From positions 62,001-126,000 of the forward strand of contig CAVYOX010000011.1 in assembly GCA_963770245.1 (NCBI GenBank): a stretch of 64,000 nt of DNA, written 5' to 3'. Origin of the DNA: PALSA-270 sp963770245. Its GTDB lineage: Bacteria; Acidobacteriota; Terriglobia; Terriglobales; Acidobacteriaceae. The position numbers and the translations under genes were made by a program. A model generated the notes under the pieces. That model searched no databases, had not been told where the DNA came from, and worked only from the letters and a program-made list of their open reading frames with translations. This document shows, in pieces, positions 10,101 to 18,488 of this stretch (position 1 is the stretch's first letter; every line of letters starts with the position of its first letter).

Positions 10101-10649
10101 AGCATCCTCGGCAGTGTTTTGCGACCATCCCATGGCCTGCGCCCCGGGAATCAACAATTCGAGACTGGCGAAGTTACGGCCACTATTCGGCAAATCCGAA
10201 ACGGTCTTTTGGTCCAGGACCAAGGCGACGTCAGCTCGATCCGTTTTAAGCTGCGGAATCTCGCCCGTGACCGTCACGGTGTCGGTGACGGAACCGATTT
10301 CAAGTTTGATGTCCACCTTTGGCGAAGTGTCGGCGGAGACACGGATGCTTTTGATCTCCTGTCTCTGGAACCCGGGTGCGGCAACGGCGATGTCGTAGAC
10401 ATCCGGAATCAGGTGCTCGACCCGGTACTCACCAAGGTCATTCGAGTTCACCTGAACTGAGGTCCCCTTGGTCACGTCCGTTACCGTGATTGGGGCGTTC
10501 TTGACTGCCGCCCCCGTGCTGTCGGTGATCTGTCCATAGACGGACCCGTAAATGGCTTGTCCCCAAAGGCCCGTCACCGACAAACCGGCAATTGCGAGCG
10601 CGATCACCACCACCCGGCAGCTGAAGTGCGTCCTGGAAATTGACTGCAT
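7185..10649 (-). CDS. Oar-like TonB-dependent receptor with carboxypeptidase-regulatory domain
   Basis: This outer-membrane receptor has a signal peptide ending at GLWGQA, a carboxypeptidase-regulatory-like domain (YGSVYGQITDSTGAAVKNA, residues about 30-110), a TonB plug with the VSDLPNSGRNFASLE motif, and a 22-strand-type barrel ending in an aromatic (ALALKF). I placed the start at the ATG 10649 because GGAGGA lies 7 bases upstream, inside the longer frame that opens at 10688. Such proteins import large ligands, often glycans, in Acidobacteriota. The GH31 and DUF1080 genes directly downstream suggest an oligosaccharide ligand. The C-terminal beta-barrel and length (1,154 residues) are typical. 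Confidence 0.93.
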   Translation of the reverse strand: MQSISRTHFSCRVVVIALAIAGLSVTGLWGQAIYGSVYGQITDSTGAAVKNAPITVTDVTKGTSVQVNSNDLGEYRVEHLIPDVYDIAVAAPGFQRQEIKSIRVSADTSPKVDIKLEIGSVTDTVTVTGEIPQLKTDRADVALVLDQKTVSDLPNSGRNFASLELLIPGAQAMGWSQNTAEDAAGSPTVQINGQSFSGVSYELDGAANTDPILGQIVINPPLDAIGEAKISTAAYDAQFGQAVTGVVTAQTKSGTNSFHGDLFDYRRTDDTEASNPFSQVSKDPVTGRLIPSAKYNQFGASFGGPIVKDKAFFFVDYQGTRQILGASYVETVPTLKVRNSCLAANTTGCDLSDYIANGTPKQAYNPRLPGTPAFANNFIPAQYLSPQALALLALLPAPNLGAPGAITGNYSGSGSGTLFNDAVDVRIDDQFSERSHLFGRYSYFNNGTTSKTVFGAAGGQGFSSSINDFGGTAAGRNQSAVAGMDIALSPTLVTDFRLGYLRYHVKTSKFDGTTNLATQVGIPGLNIPGQPFTFGSPAFYTDDGSISNFGSSLNTNACNCPLLETEDQYQVVNNWTKTFGAHSLKFGVDLRYARNLRVPSDSNRAGELTFSSSDTEGPGGTQGLGLATFLLGDATNLVRYVSSSTNAKESQKRMFTYVEDSWRITPKLTLNAGLRWEMYFPETLNGKGQGGFADLNTGLINVAGYGPYNTAINVDNNWKLIAPRVGIAYQLNQKTVIRAGYGRDYDIGVFGTIFGHVQTQNLPVLANQNLTNAGQNTAAFNLATGPTAFVFPAIPASGQIPIPDGDNVKIRDNPNIFPSVDAWNFTVQRQLTRSSSVTIAYVGNKGTHTFSGDGQTVNPNEPLPCFAGVCYNPNVPPSPTTTTNTNLLKPYFAKFGWTQGLTYYKDGFDSKYNALQLTFEKRFSQGLQVTANYNFQKAYDYHGEDLLKQFDWGRFDDLRDSELSAFGNYDLPFGKKERFANNVPTWLNYLIGGYTLTTSLHWGSGLPFTAGLSSCAAYVPSGPCRPNAGSGSLQTKLTAYDPVSHTRTYFIPPGLGGIFTAPSVDTFGTSPQNALTGPGIFNDDLALIKNIPIRESVAVQLRVNAFNVFNVINPGNPNGCINCTGLGGQNAGVINGMALGTAPRQVEFALALKF

Positions 10650-10757
10650 CGTGTTTCCTCCGCGTTTCATTTTCAGAGCGTTCCCCACCTGTCCGTGATG
10701 CTGCCGGAGGGGCTAGTGGAAATGCATTAGGCCTCAAAGCCGGGATGTTGCGCAATA

Positions 10758-10769
10758 GTCCACGTGGAC
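10758..10769. promoter_or_regulatory. 12-bp palindrome upstream of the first TonB receptor
   Basis: GTCCACGTGGAC is a perfect palindrome about 110 bases upstream of the receptor start. A CAATAG hexamer (10753-10758) abuts it and the reverse strand offers a weak TTGCGC -35 just downstream. It is a candidate operator for the receptor; no protein can be assigned. Confidence 0.35.
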
Positions 10770-10943
10770 CATAGGCACCAGTTGGCATATCTGTTCATCT
10801 CTTCATGCGCCTGGCGCCCAAGTCGTCGCTAGGCTACTTGTCAAGTGGCGGGACTGAATTGCCAAAATGTGGCAGGCACGGCAGTTTAGAACCGCCACGT
10901 GTTTTGTTTACAATGCCCATGCAACACGAGATATAGCCTCATC

Positions 10944-11561
10944 ATGTTCCGGCATCTTTCAGCGGTGGTGAACGGTCACTCTGTCCGCAGAGTGCGCGAG
11001 CAGCCTGGACTCCGGCTTTTGGCGCTGTTTCTCCTGACTCTCGCGCCGGTATTTTGTACAGCCCAGCAGACGGCGCTGGATCTCGACGGAAAGAGGTTAG
11101 ATCCGCTGAAGTCGAATGACGGCCGACTCGTAGTACTGGTTTTCGTGCGGGAAGACTGTCCAATTTCAGGACGGTACGCGCCTACCATCCAGCGGATCAG
11201 CGATGAACATCAGAAGGATGTCCGCTTCTATCTCGTCTTCCCCGATAAATCAGAATCGCCTTCAACCATCCAGAAATATTTGCATGATTTTCGCTATTCC
11301 ATCCCAGGTCTGCGCGATCCTGAGCATGCGCTGGTTAAGCAGGCACACGCGCAATTCACCCCCGAGGCAGCGGTGTTCGACGCCGAGGGCGGCCTGGCTT
11401 ATGTTGGGCGCATCGATAATCTCTATGAGACGTTCGGTCGGGCGCGTACCGCTTCCACGACTCACGAACTGGAAGAGGCTATTCAGGCGGTCCTGGCAGG
11501 GCGCTCGCCTGCCAAGAAAGAGGTCATGGGTGTGGGCTGTTACATTTCGGACCTGCAATGA
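10944..11561 (+). CDS. Exported redoxin/thioredoxin-fold protein
   Basis: The 205-residue product has an N-terminal signal or anchor segment (LRLLALFLLTLAPVFC, about residues 23-38), then a thioredoxin-like fold of the redoxin/AhpC-TSA type. The active-site loop reads DCPISGRYAP: Cys72 is followed by Ser75, a CPxS rather than CxxC arrangement, so a dithiol oxidoreductase role is doubtful and a peroxiredoxin-like or structural role is possible. I chose the ATG at 10944 because it gives the signal peptide. Its stop overlaps the start of the next gene by ATGA, so the two are translationally coupled; the partner is a haem/copper-type protein, which suggests a role in metal-centre assembly or redox supply. 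Confidence 0.75.
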   Translation: MFRHLSAVVNGHSVRRVREQPGLRLLALFLLTLAPVFCTAQQTALDLDGKRLDPLKSNDGRLVVLVFVREDCPISGRYAPTIQRISDEHQKDVRFYLVFPDKSESPSTIQKYLHDFRYSIPGLRDPEHALVKQAHAQFTPEAAVFDAEGGLAYVGRIDNLYETFGRARTASTTHELEEAIQAVLAGRSPAKKEVMGVGCYISDLQ

Positions 11562-13381
11562 AAGGGCAAAGTGCACTTGCCGGAATCTGTTTTGCCCTTG
11601 TTTTTGCCGCGGCACTCCGATTCGATGTCCACGCACAACCGGGGCAGGAGCGGACAACGGGCCGGCAGGTCACGTTCAACCGTGACATTGCCCCGATCGT
11701 GTTTCAATCCTGTGCCCGCTGCCATCGTCCCGGAGAATCGGGCCCATTTTCTCTTCTCACATACGACGACGTAAGAAAGCACGCGCGGCAGATTGAAACT
11801 GTCACGCGCACTCGTTTCATGCCGCCATGGCTGCCAGAACCGCAGGCGCTGACGTTCGCCGACGAGTTGCGGCTCTCCGACTACCAGATTGCAATCATAA
11901 AAAAATGGGTAGAGGCGGGCACACCGGAAGGAAACGCCGCAGATCTGCCGCCCCAGCCGAAGTTCGTGGAAGGTTGGCAACTTGCCGAGCCTGACCTTGT
12001 GCTCGAGGCGGCGAAGCCCTACACATTGCCCGCCAGCGGTTCTGACATGTATTGGAATTTTATTTTTCCCGTCCCCATCGACCGCACCCGCTGGGTCAAA
12101 GCAGTGGAAATTCGTCCCGGCGACAAGCGCCTTATTCACCACGCGAATATTCTCGTCGACCGCATGGAGAATTCCCGGCAGAGAGAAAAAGAGCCGGGTG
12201 CGGGCTTTGAGGGCATGGAAATCAAGATCGAATCGGAAACATTCGATCCTGACAGCCATTTTCTGTTCTGGAAGCCCGGCACCATTCCTTACGTCGAGCC
12301 GGCAGGAATGGCGCTGCGTGTCGACAAGGGGACTGACCTGGTGCTGAATATCCACCTGCAGCCTTCTGGGAAACCGGAGACGATTCAGCCGTCCATCGGT
12401 ATCTACTTCACCGACGAGCCAGCCACGAAATTTCCGATGCTGCTGCAATTGGAGAAGGATGCTCAGATCGATATACCAAGGGGCGACAAAAACTTTGTCG
12501 TGAGCGATGAACTTACGCTCCCCGTCGACGTTGATCTGCTAGCGATCTATCCTCATGCCCACTATCTAGGCAAGGATCTGCAGGCAACCGCCACCTTGCC
12601 CACTGGCAGCACAAAAACTCTCATCCACATTTTGCGCTGGGATTTGAATTGGCAAGCGGTATATCGCTACGCGCAGCCAATATTTCTCCCAAAGGGGACT
12701 ACGGTTCGTATGCGCTACGCTTACGACAATTCCAAAGAAAATCCCTTGAACCCGAATCATCCTCCAGAGCGGGTGCGGGGCGGCAATCGATCGAAAGATG
12801 AAATGGCGCATCTATGGCTTCAGGTACTGCCGCGCAACTTCGATCCGCAAGAAGGCGACCCGAGAATGTTATTGCAGGAGGCCCTCTCTCGCCACGATAT
12901 TCGAAACAATCCTGCGGACTTTACAGCGCACTACAATCTTGCTTCAACGCTGCAGGCGCGCGACGATTTCGCCGAGGCGATTGCTGAATATCAGGCGGCA
13001 TTGCGTATTCACCCTCAGGATGCGACCGTGAACAACGCGCTCGGGACCGCTTTCATCGCTTCTGGACACCCGGATCGCGCGATGGCCTATCTTCAGGCGG
13101 CAGTGCGAAGTTCTCCCGAATATTTTGACGCACATTACAACTTAGGGAACGCATTGGCGTCCACGCAAGACTTCCAGGGAGCCGCAGACCAGTTTGCTGC
13201 AGCCGTTCGCGTTCGCCCGGAGGATGCGGACGCACACGCAAACCTCGGCACGGCGCTAGCGGAATTAGGGCGGTTGACCGAGGCCAAGGCGCAATTCAAG
13301 CGCGCGCTGGAGATTAATCCTGCACACAGATTAGCGCGGGAAAACCTTCAGCAATTGCAGAGCACGACAGCCGATCATTGA
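11558..13381 (+). CDS. Cytochrome c / copper monooxygenase-like / TPR fusion protein
   Basis: This 607-residue exported protein has three parts. After the signal peptide comes a mono-haem motif CARCH (Cys52, Cys55, His56) in a FNRDIAPIVFQSCARCHRPG context. The central region (about 110-440) resembles copper type II ascorbate-dependent monooxygenases, with paired histidines in KRLIHHANI, a later histidine in LVLNIHLQPSGK, and an HxH in YPHAHYLGK that are candidate copper ligands. The C-terminal 150 residues form about four tetratricopeptide repeats (NPADFTAHYNLAS onward). It overlaps the redoxin gene by 4 bases. Substrate unknown; the proposed oxygenase function follows from family resemblance and the conserved histidines. 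Confidence 0.8.
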   Translation: MKGQSALAGICFALVFAAALRFDVHAQPGQERTTGRQVTFNRDIAPIVFQSCARCHRPGESGPFSLLTYDDVRKHARQIETVTRTRFMPPWLPEPQALTFADELRLSDYQIAIIKKWVEAGTPEGNAADLPPQPKFVEGWQLAEPDLVLEAAKPYTLPASGSDMYWNFIFPVPIDRTRWVKAVEIRPGDKRLIHHANILVDRMENSRQREKEPGAGFEGMEIKIESETFDPDSHFLFWKPGTIPYVEPAGMALRVDKGTDLVLNIHLQPSGKPETIQPSIGIYFTDEPATKFPMLLQLEKDAQIDIPRGDKNFVVSDELTLPVDVDLLAIYPHAHYLGKDLQATATLPTGSTKTLIHILRWDLNWQAVYRYAQPIFLPKGTTVRMRYAYDNSKENPLNPNHPPERVRGGNRSKDEMAHLWLQVLPRNFDPQEGDPRMLLQEALSRHDIRNNPADFTAHYNLASTLQARDDFAEAIAEYQAALRIHPQDATVNNALGTAFIASGHPDRAMAYLQAAVRSSPEYFDAHYNLGNALASTQDFQGAADQFAAAVRVRPEDADAHANLGTALAELGRLTEAKAQFKRALEINPAHRLARENLQQLQSTTADH

Positions 13382-13465
13382 TGGAGAATTGCTGGCGGAA
13401 ATTACTCAGGGCCGCCCAGTACGATCGAACTGAAAAAGCCCAGTCTTCGATCGGCGGCAAGCGTA

Positions 13466-15271
13466 CTAGTTGTGCGGTGGCGGATGACCCGCACCCTCCC
13501 TGAGCGTTACGAACTGATCCGCAGACATTCCGGGAAACAGTTCTTCGCTTCCGTTCGGCCAGCGCACCTGAATGGCATCCACCTGGGTACTTTGGCCTAA
13601 CCCAAAATGTAGCCGCAAATCATTGCTGGAGCTGTAGCTCGATCCGCTTCGGACCTCATCGACCCAGCTTCTCGATGGACCGCGCACGGTAACTCTTGCG
13701 CCGATTCCGTCACGATTGGACTGAGTGCCAATGAGCCGCACCCCGAGCCAATGATTCTGATTCACCGCCAGGTTCGCCAGCAACATGGGGTGATCGCTGA
13801 TGTCATTGATAACCGCTTCCATGCGGCCATCATTCCAAAGATCGCCGATGGCAAGCCCGCGACTTGGCGCGGGCTGCGTAATGCCCGGGCCCGATTCCCT
13901 GGAGATGTCCTCGAATTTGCCGTTGCCGAGATTGCGATAGATGGCCCGCGGTTCACGATAGGTCGAACCGAGCTTGTTGCTGTCCACTTCAGGGTAGACG
14001 TGGCCGTTTACTACCAACAGGTCGGGCCAGCCGTGATTGTCCAGATCAAGAAACATTGCCCCCCAGCCGAGAAATAGCCTGTTCACGCCGAGTCCGGACG
14101 CATCGGTGACATCCGTGAAGGTCTTGTCGCCATTGTTATGGTAGAGGGTGGATGTGTCTTCGGAAAAATTGGTTCTGAATATGTCGAGATGGCCGTCGCC
14201 ATCGTAGTCGGCAACGGTGGAACCCATGCCTGCCTGTTCGCGTCCGTCTTCGTTGAACGCAACCCCCGCATTCGCCGCCACGTCCGTGAATGTGCCGTCA
14301 CGGTTGTTGTGGTAGAGGATCGAGGGCGTGGAATCGCAGGCTATGTAAATGTCGGTCCAACCGTCCTCGTCATAGTCGAGAGTCGAAACACTGAAGCAGT
14401 AGTGGCCAAAGGTCTTCGTGAATCCGCTCTTTTCACTCGCATCTTCGAATTTACCATTGCCCAGATTGTGATAGAGCACGTTCGGCGCGCTGGGGAGCCC
14501 GCGTGGCCCGCACATGACCGGCGTGCCCTGCCACAGACAACCAGGCCCCTGCCCCGGAGCGGGCACAGTCTTTAGGTCAAAGTGGACGTAGTTGGCCACT
14601 ACGATGTCGAGCTTGCCGTCTCGATCATAGTCGACAAAAGCGCATCCCGTTCCCCACTCTTTGCCCGTTCCGGCAACCCCGGCGGCCTCGGCGACATTCT
14701 TGAAGGTGCCGTTGCCTTGGTTGTGGTAGAGGTGGTTCTTGCCATAGGCAGTTACATACAAGTCTTCGTATCCGTCGTTGTCATAATCCCCGACGCAGAC
14801 GCCCTGCCCCCATCCGCTATCGGCAAGACCTGCTTTCACGGTAACGTCGCTAAACGTTCCGTCGTGGTTGTTGTGAAACAAATGGCTGGTCGGTGAAGTG
14901 GCAGGAAGGGCTGTGTGCGGGTCTCCGGTGAGCCGAAGATACGTGCCATTGACCAGAAAGATGTCCGGCCAGCCATCGTTGTCGTAGTCGAATATTGCGA
15001 CTCCACTGCCGGTCGCTTCCAAGATGTAATATTTCGAAATAGCTCCGCCATTAACGTTAACAACATCAATGCCCGCTTTTGCCGCGACATCTTCGAACCA
15101 GGCGGGACCGGTATGGCTTGCCATTGGCGGATAAACAGAGATCTTGTTGCGCCCGGAGGCTGGCGCACTTTGCCCGTGCGCCACGAGGAAAATGCCGATG
15201 CCAAGAAACACCAGAAAGGACTGCCTGAAAGTTTCTGGCCGCTTCCGTCGATTGTGCACCCTGTTGTTCAT
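13466..15271 (-). CDS. CRTAC1-type FG-GAP/ASPIC-UnbV exported protein
   Basis: The 601-residue product has a signal peptide (SFLVFLGIGIFLVAHG), about seven calcium-type FG-GAP/VCBS blades (for example FDYDNDGWPDIF, GDYDNDGYEDLY, VDYDRDGKLDIV, ADYDGDGHLDIF) and a C-terminal ASPIC/UnbV domain with NRDGIGARVTV and AIQVRWPNGSEE. I take the ATG at 15271 rather than a TTG 12 bases upstream, because GAAAG precedes it. It is convergent with the cytochrome/monooxygenase fusion and divergent from two TPR genes. Proteins of this family are probably surface-exposed; no enzymatic role is established. Confidence 0.88.
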   Translation of the reverse strand: MNNRVHNRRKRPETFRQSFLVFLGIGIFLVAHGQSAPASGRNKISVYPPMASHTGPAWFEDVAAKAGIDVVNVNGGAISKYYILEATGSGVAIFDYDNDGWPDIFLVNGTYLRLTGDPHTALPATSPTSHLFHNNHDGTFSDVTVKAGLADSGWGQGVCVGDYDNDGYEDLYVTAYGKNHLYHNQGNGTFKNVAEAAGVAGTGKEWGTGCAFVDYDRDGKLDIVVANYVHFDLKTVPAPGQGPGCLWQGTPVMCGPRGLPSAPNVLYHNLGNGKFEDASEKSGFTKTFGHYCFSVSTLDYDEDGWTDIYIACDSTPSILYHNNRDGTFTDVAANAGVAFNEDGREQAGMGSTVADYDGDGHLDIFRTNFSEDTSTLYHNNGDKTFTDVTDASGLGVNRLFLGWGAMFLDLDNHGWPDLLVVNGHVYPEVDSNKLGSTYREPRAIYRNLGNGKFEDISRESGPGITQPAPSRGLAIGDLWNDGRMEAVINDISDHPMLLANLAVNQNHWLGVRLIGTQSNRDGIGARVTVRGPSRSWVDEVRSGSSYSSSNDLRLHFGLGQSTQVDAIQVRWPNGSEELFPGMSADQFVTLREGAGHPPPHN

Positions 15272-15399
15272 GGTCTTTCGCAAGCGACGCAGACAAGGGG
15301 TGTTGCTGCGCCACCTGAAGCGCCATCGTAACGCACGTTGCTTTTCTGGAATAGGAACATCCTACCGAACTTTGTTTCGACCCGCGCGGAACAACCGTC

Positions 15400-15427
15400 T
15401 TGTTCGTATTCAAAAAAGCGTTATTAT
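15400..15427 (+). promoter_or_regulatory. Candidate promoter of the TPR gene pair
   Basis: TTGTTC (15400-15405), a 16-base spacer and TATTAT (15422-15427) lie about 55 bases before the ATG at 15481 in the divergent intergenic region with the CRTAC1-type gene. Confidence 0.5.
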
Positions 15428-15480
15428 GCCTGAGTAGCGAGCACGCAGGATTAGTTGTAGGTTGTTTATTTGTCTTTCAT

Positions 15481-16497
15481 ATGCGCTTGTTCTGCCTTCT
15501 TTTCGTGGTGGGAGGACTGGCTGTGCCGGTGTGCGGTCAATCCGCAACCCCTGCGACGCCCGTAGCTCAGGCCCAAGATCTAGTTAACCGTGGCCGGCTC
15601 GATCAGGCGCTACAGAAACTCGACATCCTGGCTGCGCAACTGCCCGAGCCTGAAGGTGTGGAATACCTCCGAGGCATGGTTTTCTACCGGCAAGGCAAGA
15701 TGGCAGAAGCCGCCGCCGCCTTCTCAAAGGAAATAGTTCAAGACCCGAAGAACCTTGACGCCATGCAAATGGACGGAGTAAGCCTCTTTCGTGAGGGAAA
15801 GTCCTCCGAAGCGATTCCACTACTTGAGCAGGCACGTCGTTCTGTTCCGAACGCCAATGTCGACCCGAACTACGTGCTCGGCCTTTGCTACATGGACACT
15901 CGCCGTTATGACGATGCTCGCAAGGCATTTGCTGGCCAATATAGTTTTCCTCCCGACTCCGCACCAGCCTATCTGCTCGCAGCCCGCATGCTCATGCGGC
16001 GTGATTATCTTCCAGTAGCGGAAGAGTCAGCGCGTAAGGCGCTCGCACTCAATCCTGCTCTCCCGCAAGCCCATCTTCTTCTTGGCGAAATCGAGCTTGC
16101 CCACGGACAATCCGTTGACGCCATCGCTGATCTCGAAAAAGAACGCGACCTCAATCCTCTCGACGGCGCGGTGTATGAACGTTTGGGAGATGCCTACATC
16201 CACACCGGCAACTTTGACCTTGCCCAGCAAGCTCTAGATCGCGCGGTGCTTCTGGAACCGAATGGGAATGCGCCTTTTATTTTGCTCGGCAAAGTTTTAC
16301 TCAAGCAGCAGAACTCGATGATGGCCGAGATGTACCTTGAACATGCATTGCAAATCGACCCCAAGAATTATATGGCGCATTATCTGCTAGGGCAGGCCTA
16401 TCGTGCTCTTGGACGAAGCGATGATGCCGCGCGGGAATACAAAGCGGCGGAACAGATTCAGGATGCCAGCACGCCTCAGCTCGAATCTCCCCACTAG
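15481..16497 (+). CDS. Exported TPR protein
   Basis: The 338-residue product has a clear signal peptide when started at the ATG 15481 (MRLFCLLFVVGGLAVPVCGQ), followed by about eight tetratricopeptide repeats, for example AQDLVNRGRLDQALQKLDIL, MVFYRQGKMAEAAAAFSKE and DAYIHTGNFDLAQQALDRAV. TPR arrays are protein-interaction scaffolds; nothing here indicates catalysis. A second TPR gene starts 11 bases after its stop, forming an operon, and the divergent neighbour is a CRTAC1-type protein. The longer upstream reading from 15400 overlaps the promoter and was rejected. Confidence 0.88.
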   Translation: MRLFCLLFVVGGLAVPVCGQSATPATPVAQAQDLVNRGRLDQALQKLDILAAQLPEPEGVEYLRGMVFYRQGKMAEAAAAFSKEIVQDPKNLDAMQMDGVSLFREGKSSEAIPLLEQARRSVPNANVDPNYVLGLCYMDTRRYDDARKAFAGQYSFPPDSAPAYLLAARMLMRRDYLPVAEESARKALALNPALPQAHLLLGEIELAHGQSVDAIADLEKERDLNPLDGAVYERLGDAYIHTGNFDLAQQALDRAVLLEPNGNAPFILLGKVLLKQQNSMMAEMYLEHALQIDPKNYMAHYLLGQAYRALGRSDDAAREYKAAEQIQDASTPQLESPH

Positions 16498-16508
16498 CGA
16501 ACACGCCT

Positions 16509-18278
16509 ATGCGATTCTTGGACCGCACTCTCCTGTACCGACTCGCTGGCGCTCTGCTTGTCACCAGCGTGCCTGCGAGTCTCGCGGCCATCGACACTGT
16601 TGAACAGCATCTTAGATCGGCTGATGCAGCTTTTCACGCGGGCTATGCCGCGGAAAAGAGTGGTGACCTTTCCACTGCCAAAGAACAGTTCGAGAGAGTC
16701 GTCCTCCTGGCGCCGGATATACCGGAAGGGCATAGCGCGCTGGGCGCCGTGCTTGTGCAACTCGGCCAATACAAACAAGCAATTCCCGAACTTGCGCATG
16801 CCCTCGCCCTCAAGCCCGGCGATCGCATCGCGCAGATCAATCTTGCCATGGCGTACGAACAATCGGGCGATCACGAAAAATCACTGGCCCTGTTTCGATC
16901 TCTCGCCCGGAACGGTGCCAGCCCACTGCCAGCGAGTGTGGTGATTTTCTATATACGAGCGCTTGCTGCTACGCAGCGAACCGAAGCTGCTATAGCCCAG
17001 ACACAAAGCGCACTCGCTGCTGCTCCAGACAATTCAATTCTGCACGATACACTGGGCTCGCTTGAGGCTCAGCGAAAAGACTGGGATGCCGCAGCCAGCC
17101 AGTTCAAAGTAGCGGTTCGCCTCAACCCGGAGTTTGGTGAGTCGCATTTGCACCTCGGCCTCACGCTTCTGATGCAGCAGAGAACTTCAGAAGCCGTGCA
17201 GGAGTTGACGACGGCTGCCGAGCTCTCCCCGCAGAACCCTATCGCACAGCTTGAGCTCGCTAAGGGGCTGATGGCCGACGGAGAAAATGCGAAGGCTGTT
17301 CCTATTCTGCAACGAACTCTGAGGCTGGATCCTTCTTCTCATGACGCAAAGTATCAGCTTGCTCTCGCATTCCAAGCGAGTGGACAGGAGCGCCAGGCGA
17401 TACCGGTTTTTCAGGAGGTTGTGGCTGCCGAGCCGAATAATGCGCCAGCGCTGACCAATCTTGGCCTCGCGTTGGTGCAGACTGGGAAATCCAAAGAAGC
17501 GATCCCGCTATACCAGCGCGCTCTCCAGGCGGCTCCCGCCGACCCTTTGGTACATCAAGGGCTGGGAGTCGCCTATCTTCAAGAGAGTGATCTCGATGAT
17601 GCAGTGGGCGAGTTCCGGATCGGCCTGCAACTTGCTCCCGATGCCTATGAGCTGCACTACGATCTAGGCCTCGCTCTTAAGCTAAAGGACGATATCGCTG
17701 CGGCGACCTCAGAGTTGGAGCTGGCGGCGCGACTCAACCCGAGTTCGCCCGATCCACCCTACACCTTGGGCATTTTGGACATGCAGAAGGGGCGCTTCGA
17801 CGATGCCGCGGAAGAGCTCCAGATCGCGCTCCAGCTACGGCCAGAAAATGGGGACGGTTGGGCGACCCTGGGTAGCGTCTATAAACAGCAGAACAAACTG
17901 GCGGAAGCCTTCGATGCGCTCCAAAAGGCAATCAATCTGATACCCAACCAGCCCGGACCACACATCACTCTCGCTAGCATTCTTGCGCAGCAAGGCCGTG
18001 CTGCCGAGGCCGTCTCGGAGCGCAAGAAGGCTGCCGATCTCACCCGCATCGCGGTTAGTCGGCAGCGCGCCACTTTTGCCGCCAATACCGGCAGCGCACT
18101 TCTGCTCAAGGGTCAAATCACCGATGCCATCGAGCGCTATCAGGACGCGGTTTCAAGCGACCCGACCTATGTCGAAGCCCATCTTGGACTGGCCACGGCT
18201 CTGGAACGGGCAGGCCGGACAGCGGAGGCCGAGCTGGAACGGCATAAGGCTGCTCAACTTGACGGAGCTCAGCCTTGA
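16509..18278 (+). CDS. Exported TPR protein, long
   Basis: The 589-residue product has a short signal peptide (LAGALLVTSVPASLAA) and about fifteen consecutive tetratricopeptide repeats (AAFHAGYAAEKSGDLSTAKEQFERV, YEQSGDHEKSLALFRSLAR, GVAYLQESDLDDAVGEFRIGLQL, and so on) running almost to the C-terminus. It is probably periplasmic and acts as a binding scaffold. It is cotranscribed with the preceding TPR gene. No catalytic domain is visible. The pairing of TPR proteins with CRTAC1-type proteins recurs at 43-46 kb. Confidence 0.88.
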   Translation: MRFLDRTLLYRLAGALLVTSVPASLAAIDTVEQHLRSADAAFHAGYAAEKSGDLSTAKEQFERVVLLAPDIPEGHSALGAVLVQLGQYKQAIPELAHALALKPGDRIAQINLAMAYEQSGDHEKSLALFRSLARNGASPLPASVVIFYIRALAATQRTEAAIAQTQSALAAAPDNSILHDTLGSLEAQRKDWDAAASQFKVAVRLNPEFGESHLHLGLTLLMQQRTSEAVQELTTAAELSPQNPIAQLELAKGLMADGENAKAVPILQRTLRLDPSSHDAKYQLALAFQASGQERQAIPVFQEVVAAEPNNAPALTNLGLALVQTGKSKEAIPLYQRALQAAPADPLVHQGLGVAYLQESDLDDAVGEFRIGLQLAPDAYELHYDLGLALKLKDDIAAATSELELAARLNPSSPDPPYTLGILDMQKGRFDDAAEELQIALQLRPENGDGWATLGSVYKQQNKLAEAFDALQKAINLIPNQPGPHITLASILAQQGRAAEAVSERKKAADLTRIAVSRQRATFAANTGSALLLKGQITDAIERYQDAVSSDPTYVEAHLGLATALERAGRTAEAELERHKAAQLDGAQP

Positions 18279-18382
18279 CTCAAACCACGGTACCAGAGGT
18301 AGGGGCCTGGGCATGGATGGTATTTGTCGGGGAACTCTAGACTCGACGCCCTAGCCACCGCGAGCACGACTCTCACGGCTCC

Positions 18383-18406
18383 GTTGATCCGTTGATCCGT
18401 TGATCC
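18383..18406 (+). repeat. Three perfect 8-bp tandem repeats
   Basis: GTTGATCC is repeated three times without interruption between the long TPR gene and the 3' end of the cytochrome pseudogene. It is short, with no evident function; slipped-strand variation between strains would be expected. Confidence 0.8.
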
Positions 18407-18488
18407 ATGCATTTGTGCCCACAGAAGAATGTTGGGCGAAAGGATGAAAGGCGGGGCAAACAGGCGCTCATCGCGACCTAGGGGAGGA

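Noticed and set aside
10886..10914. Promoter for the redoxin gene (TTAGAA-N17-TACAAT)
   Set aside because: The -10 is good but the -35 matches only three positions, so I did not list it.
18383..18406. Possible CRISPR or larger repeat array
   Set aside because: Only three 8-bp units without spacers; it is a simple tandem repeat.
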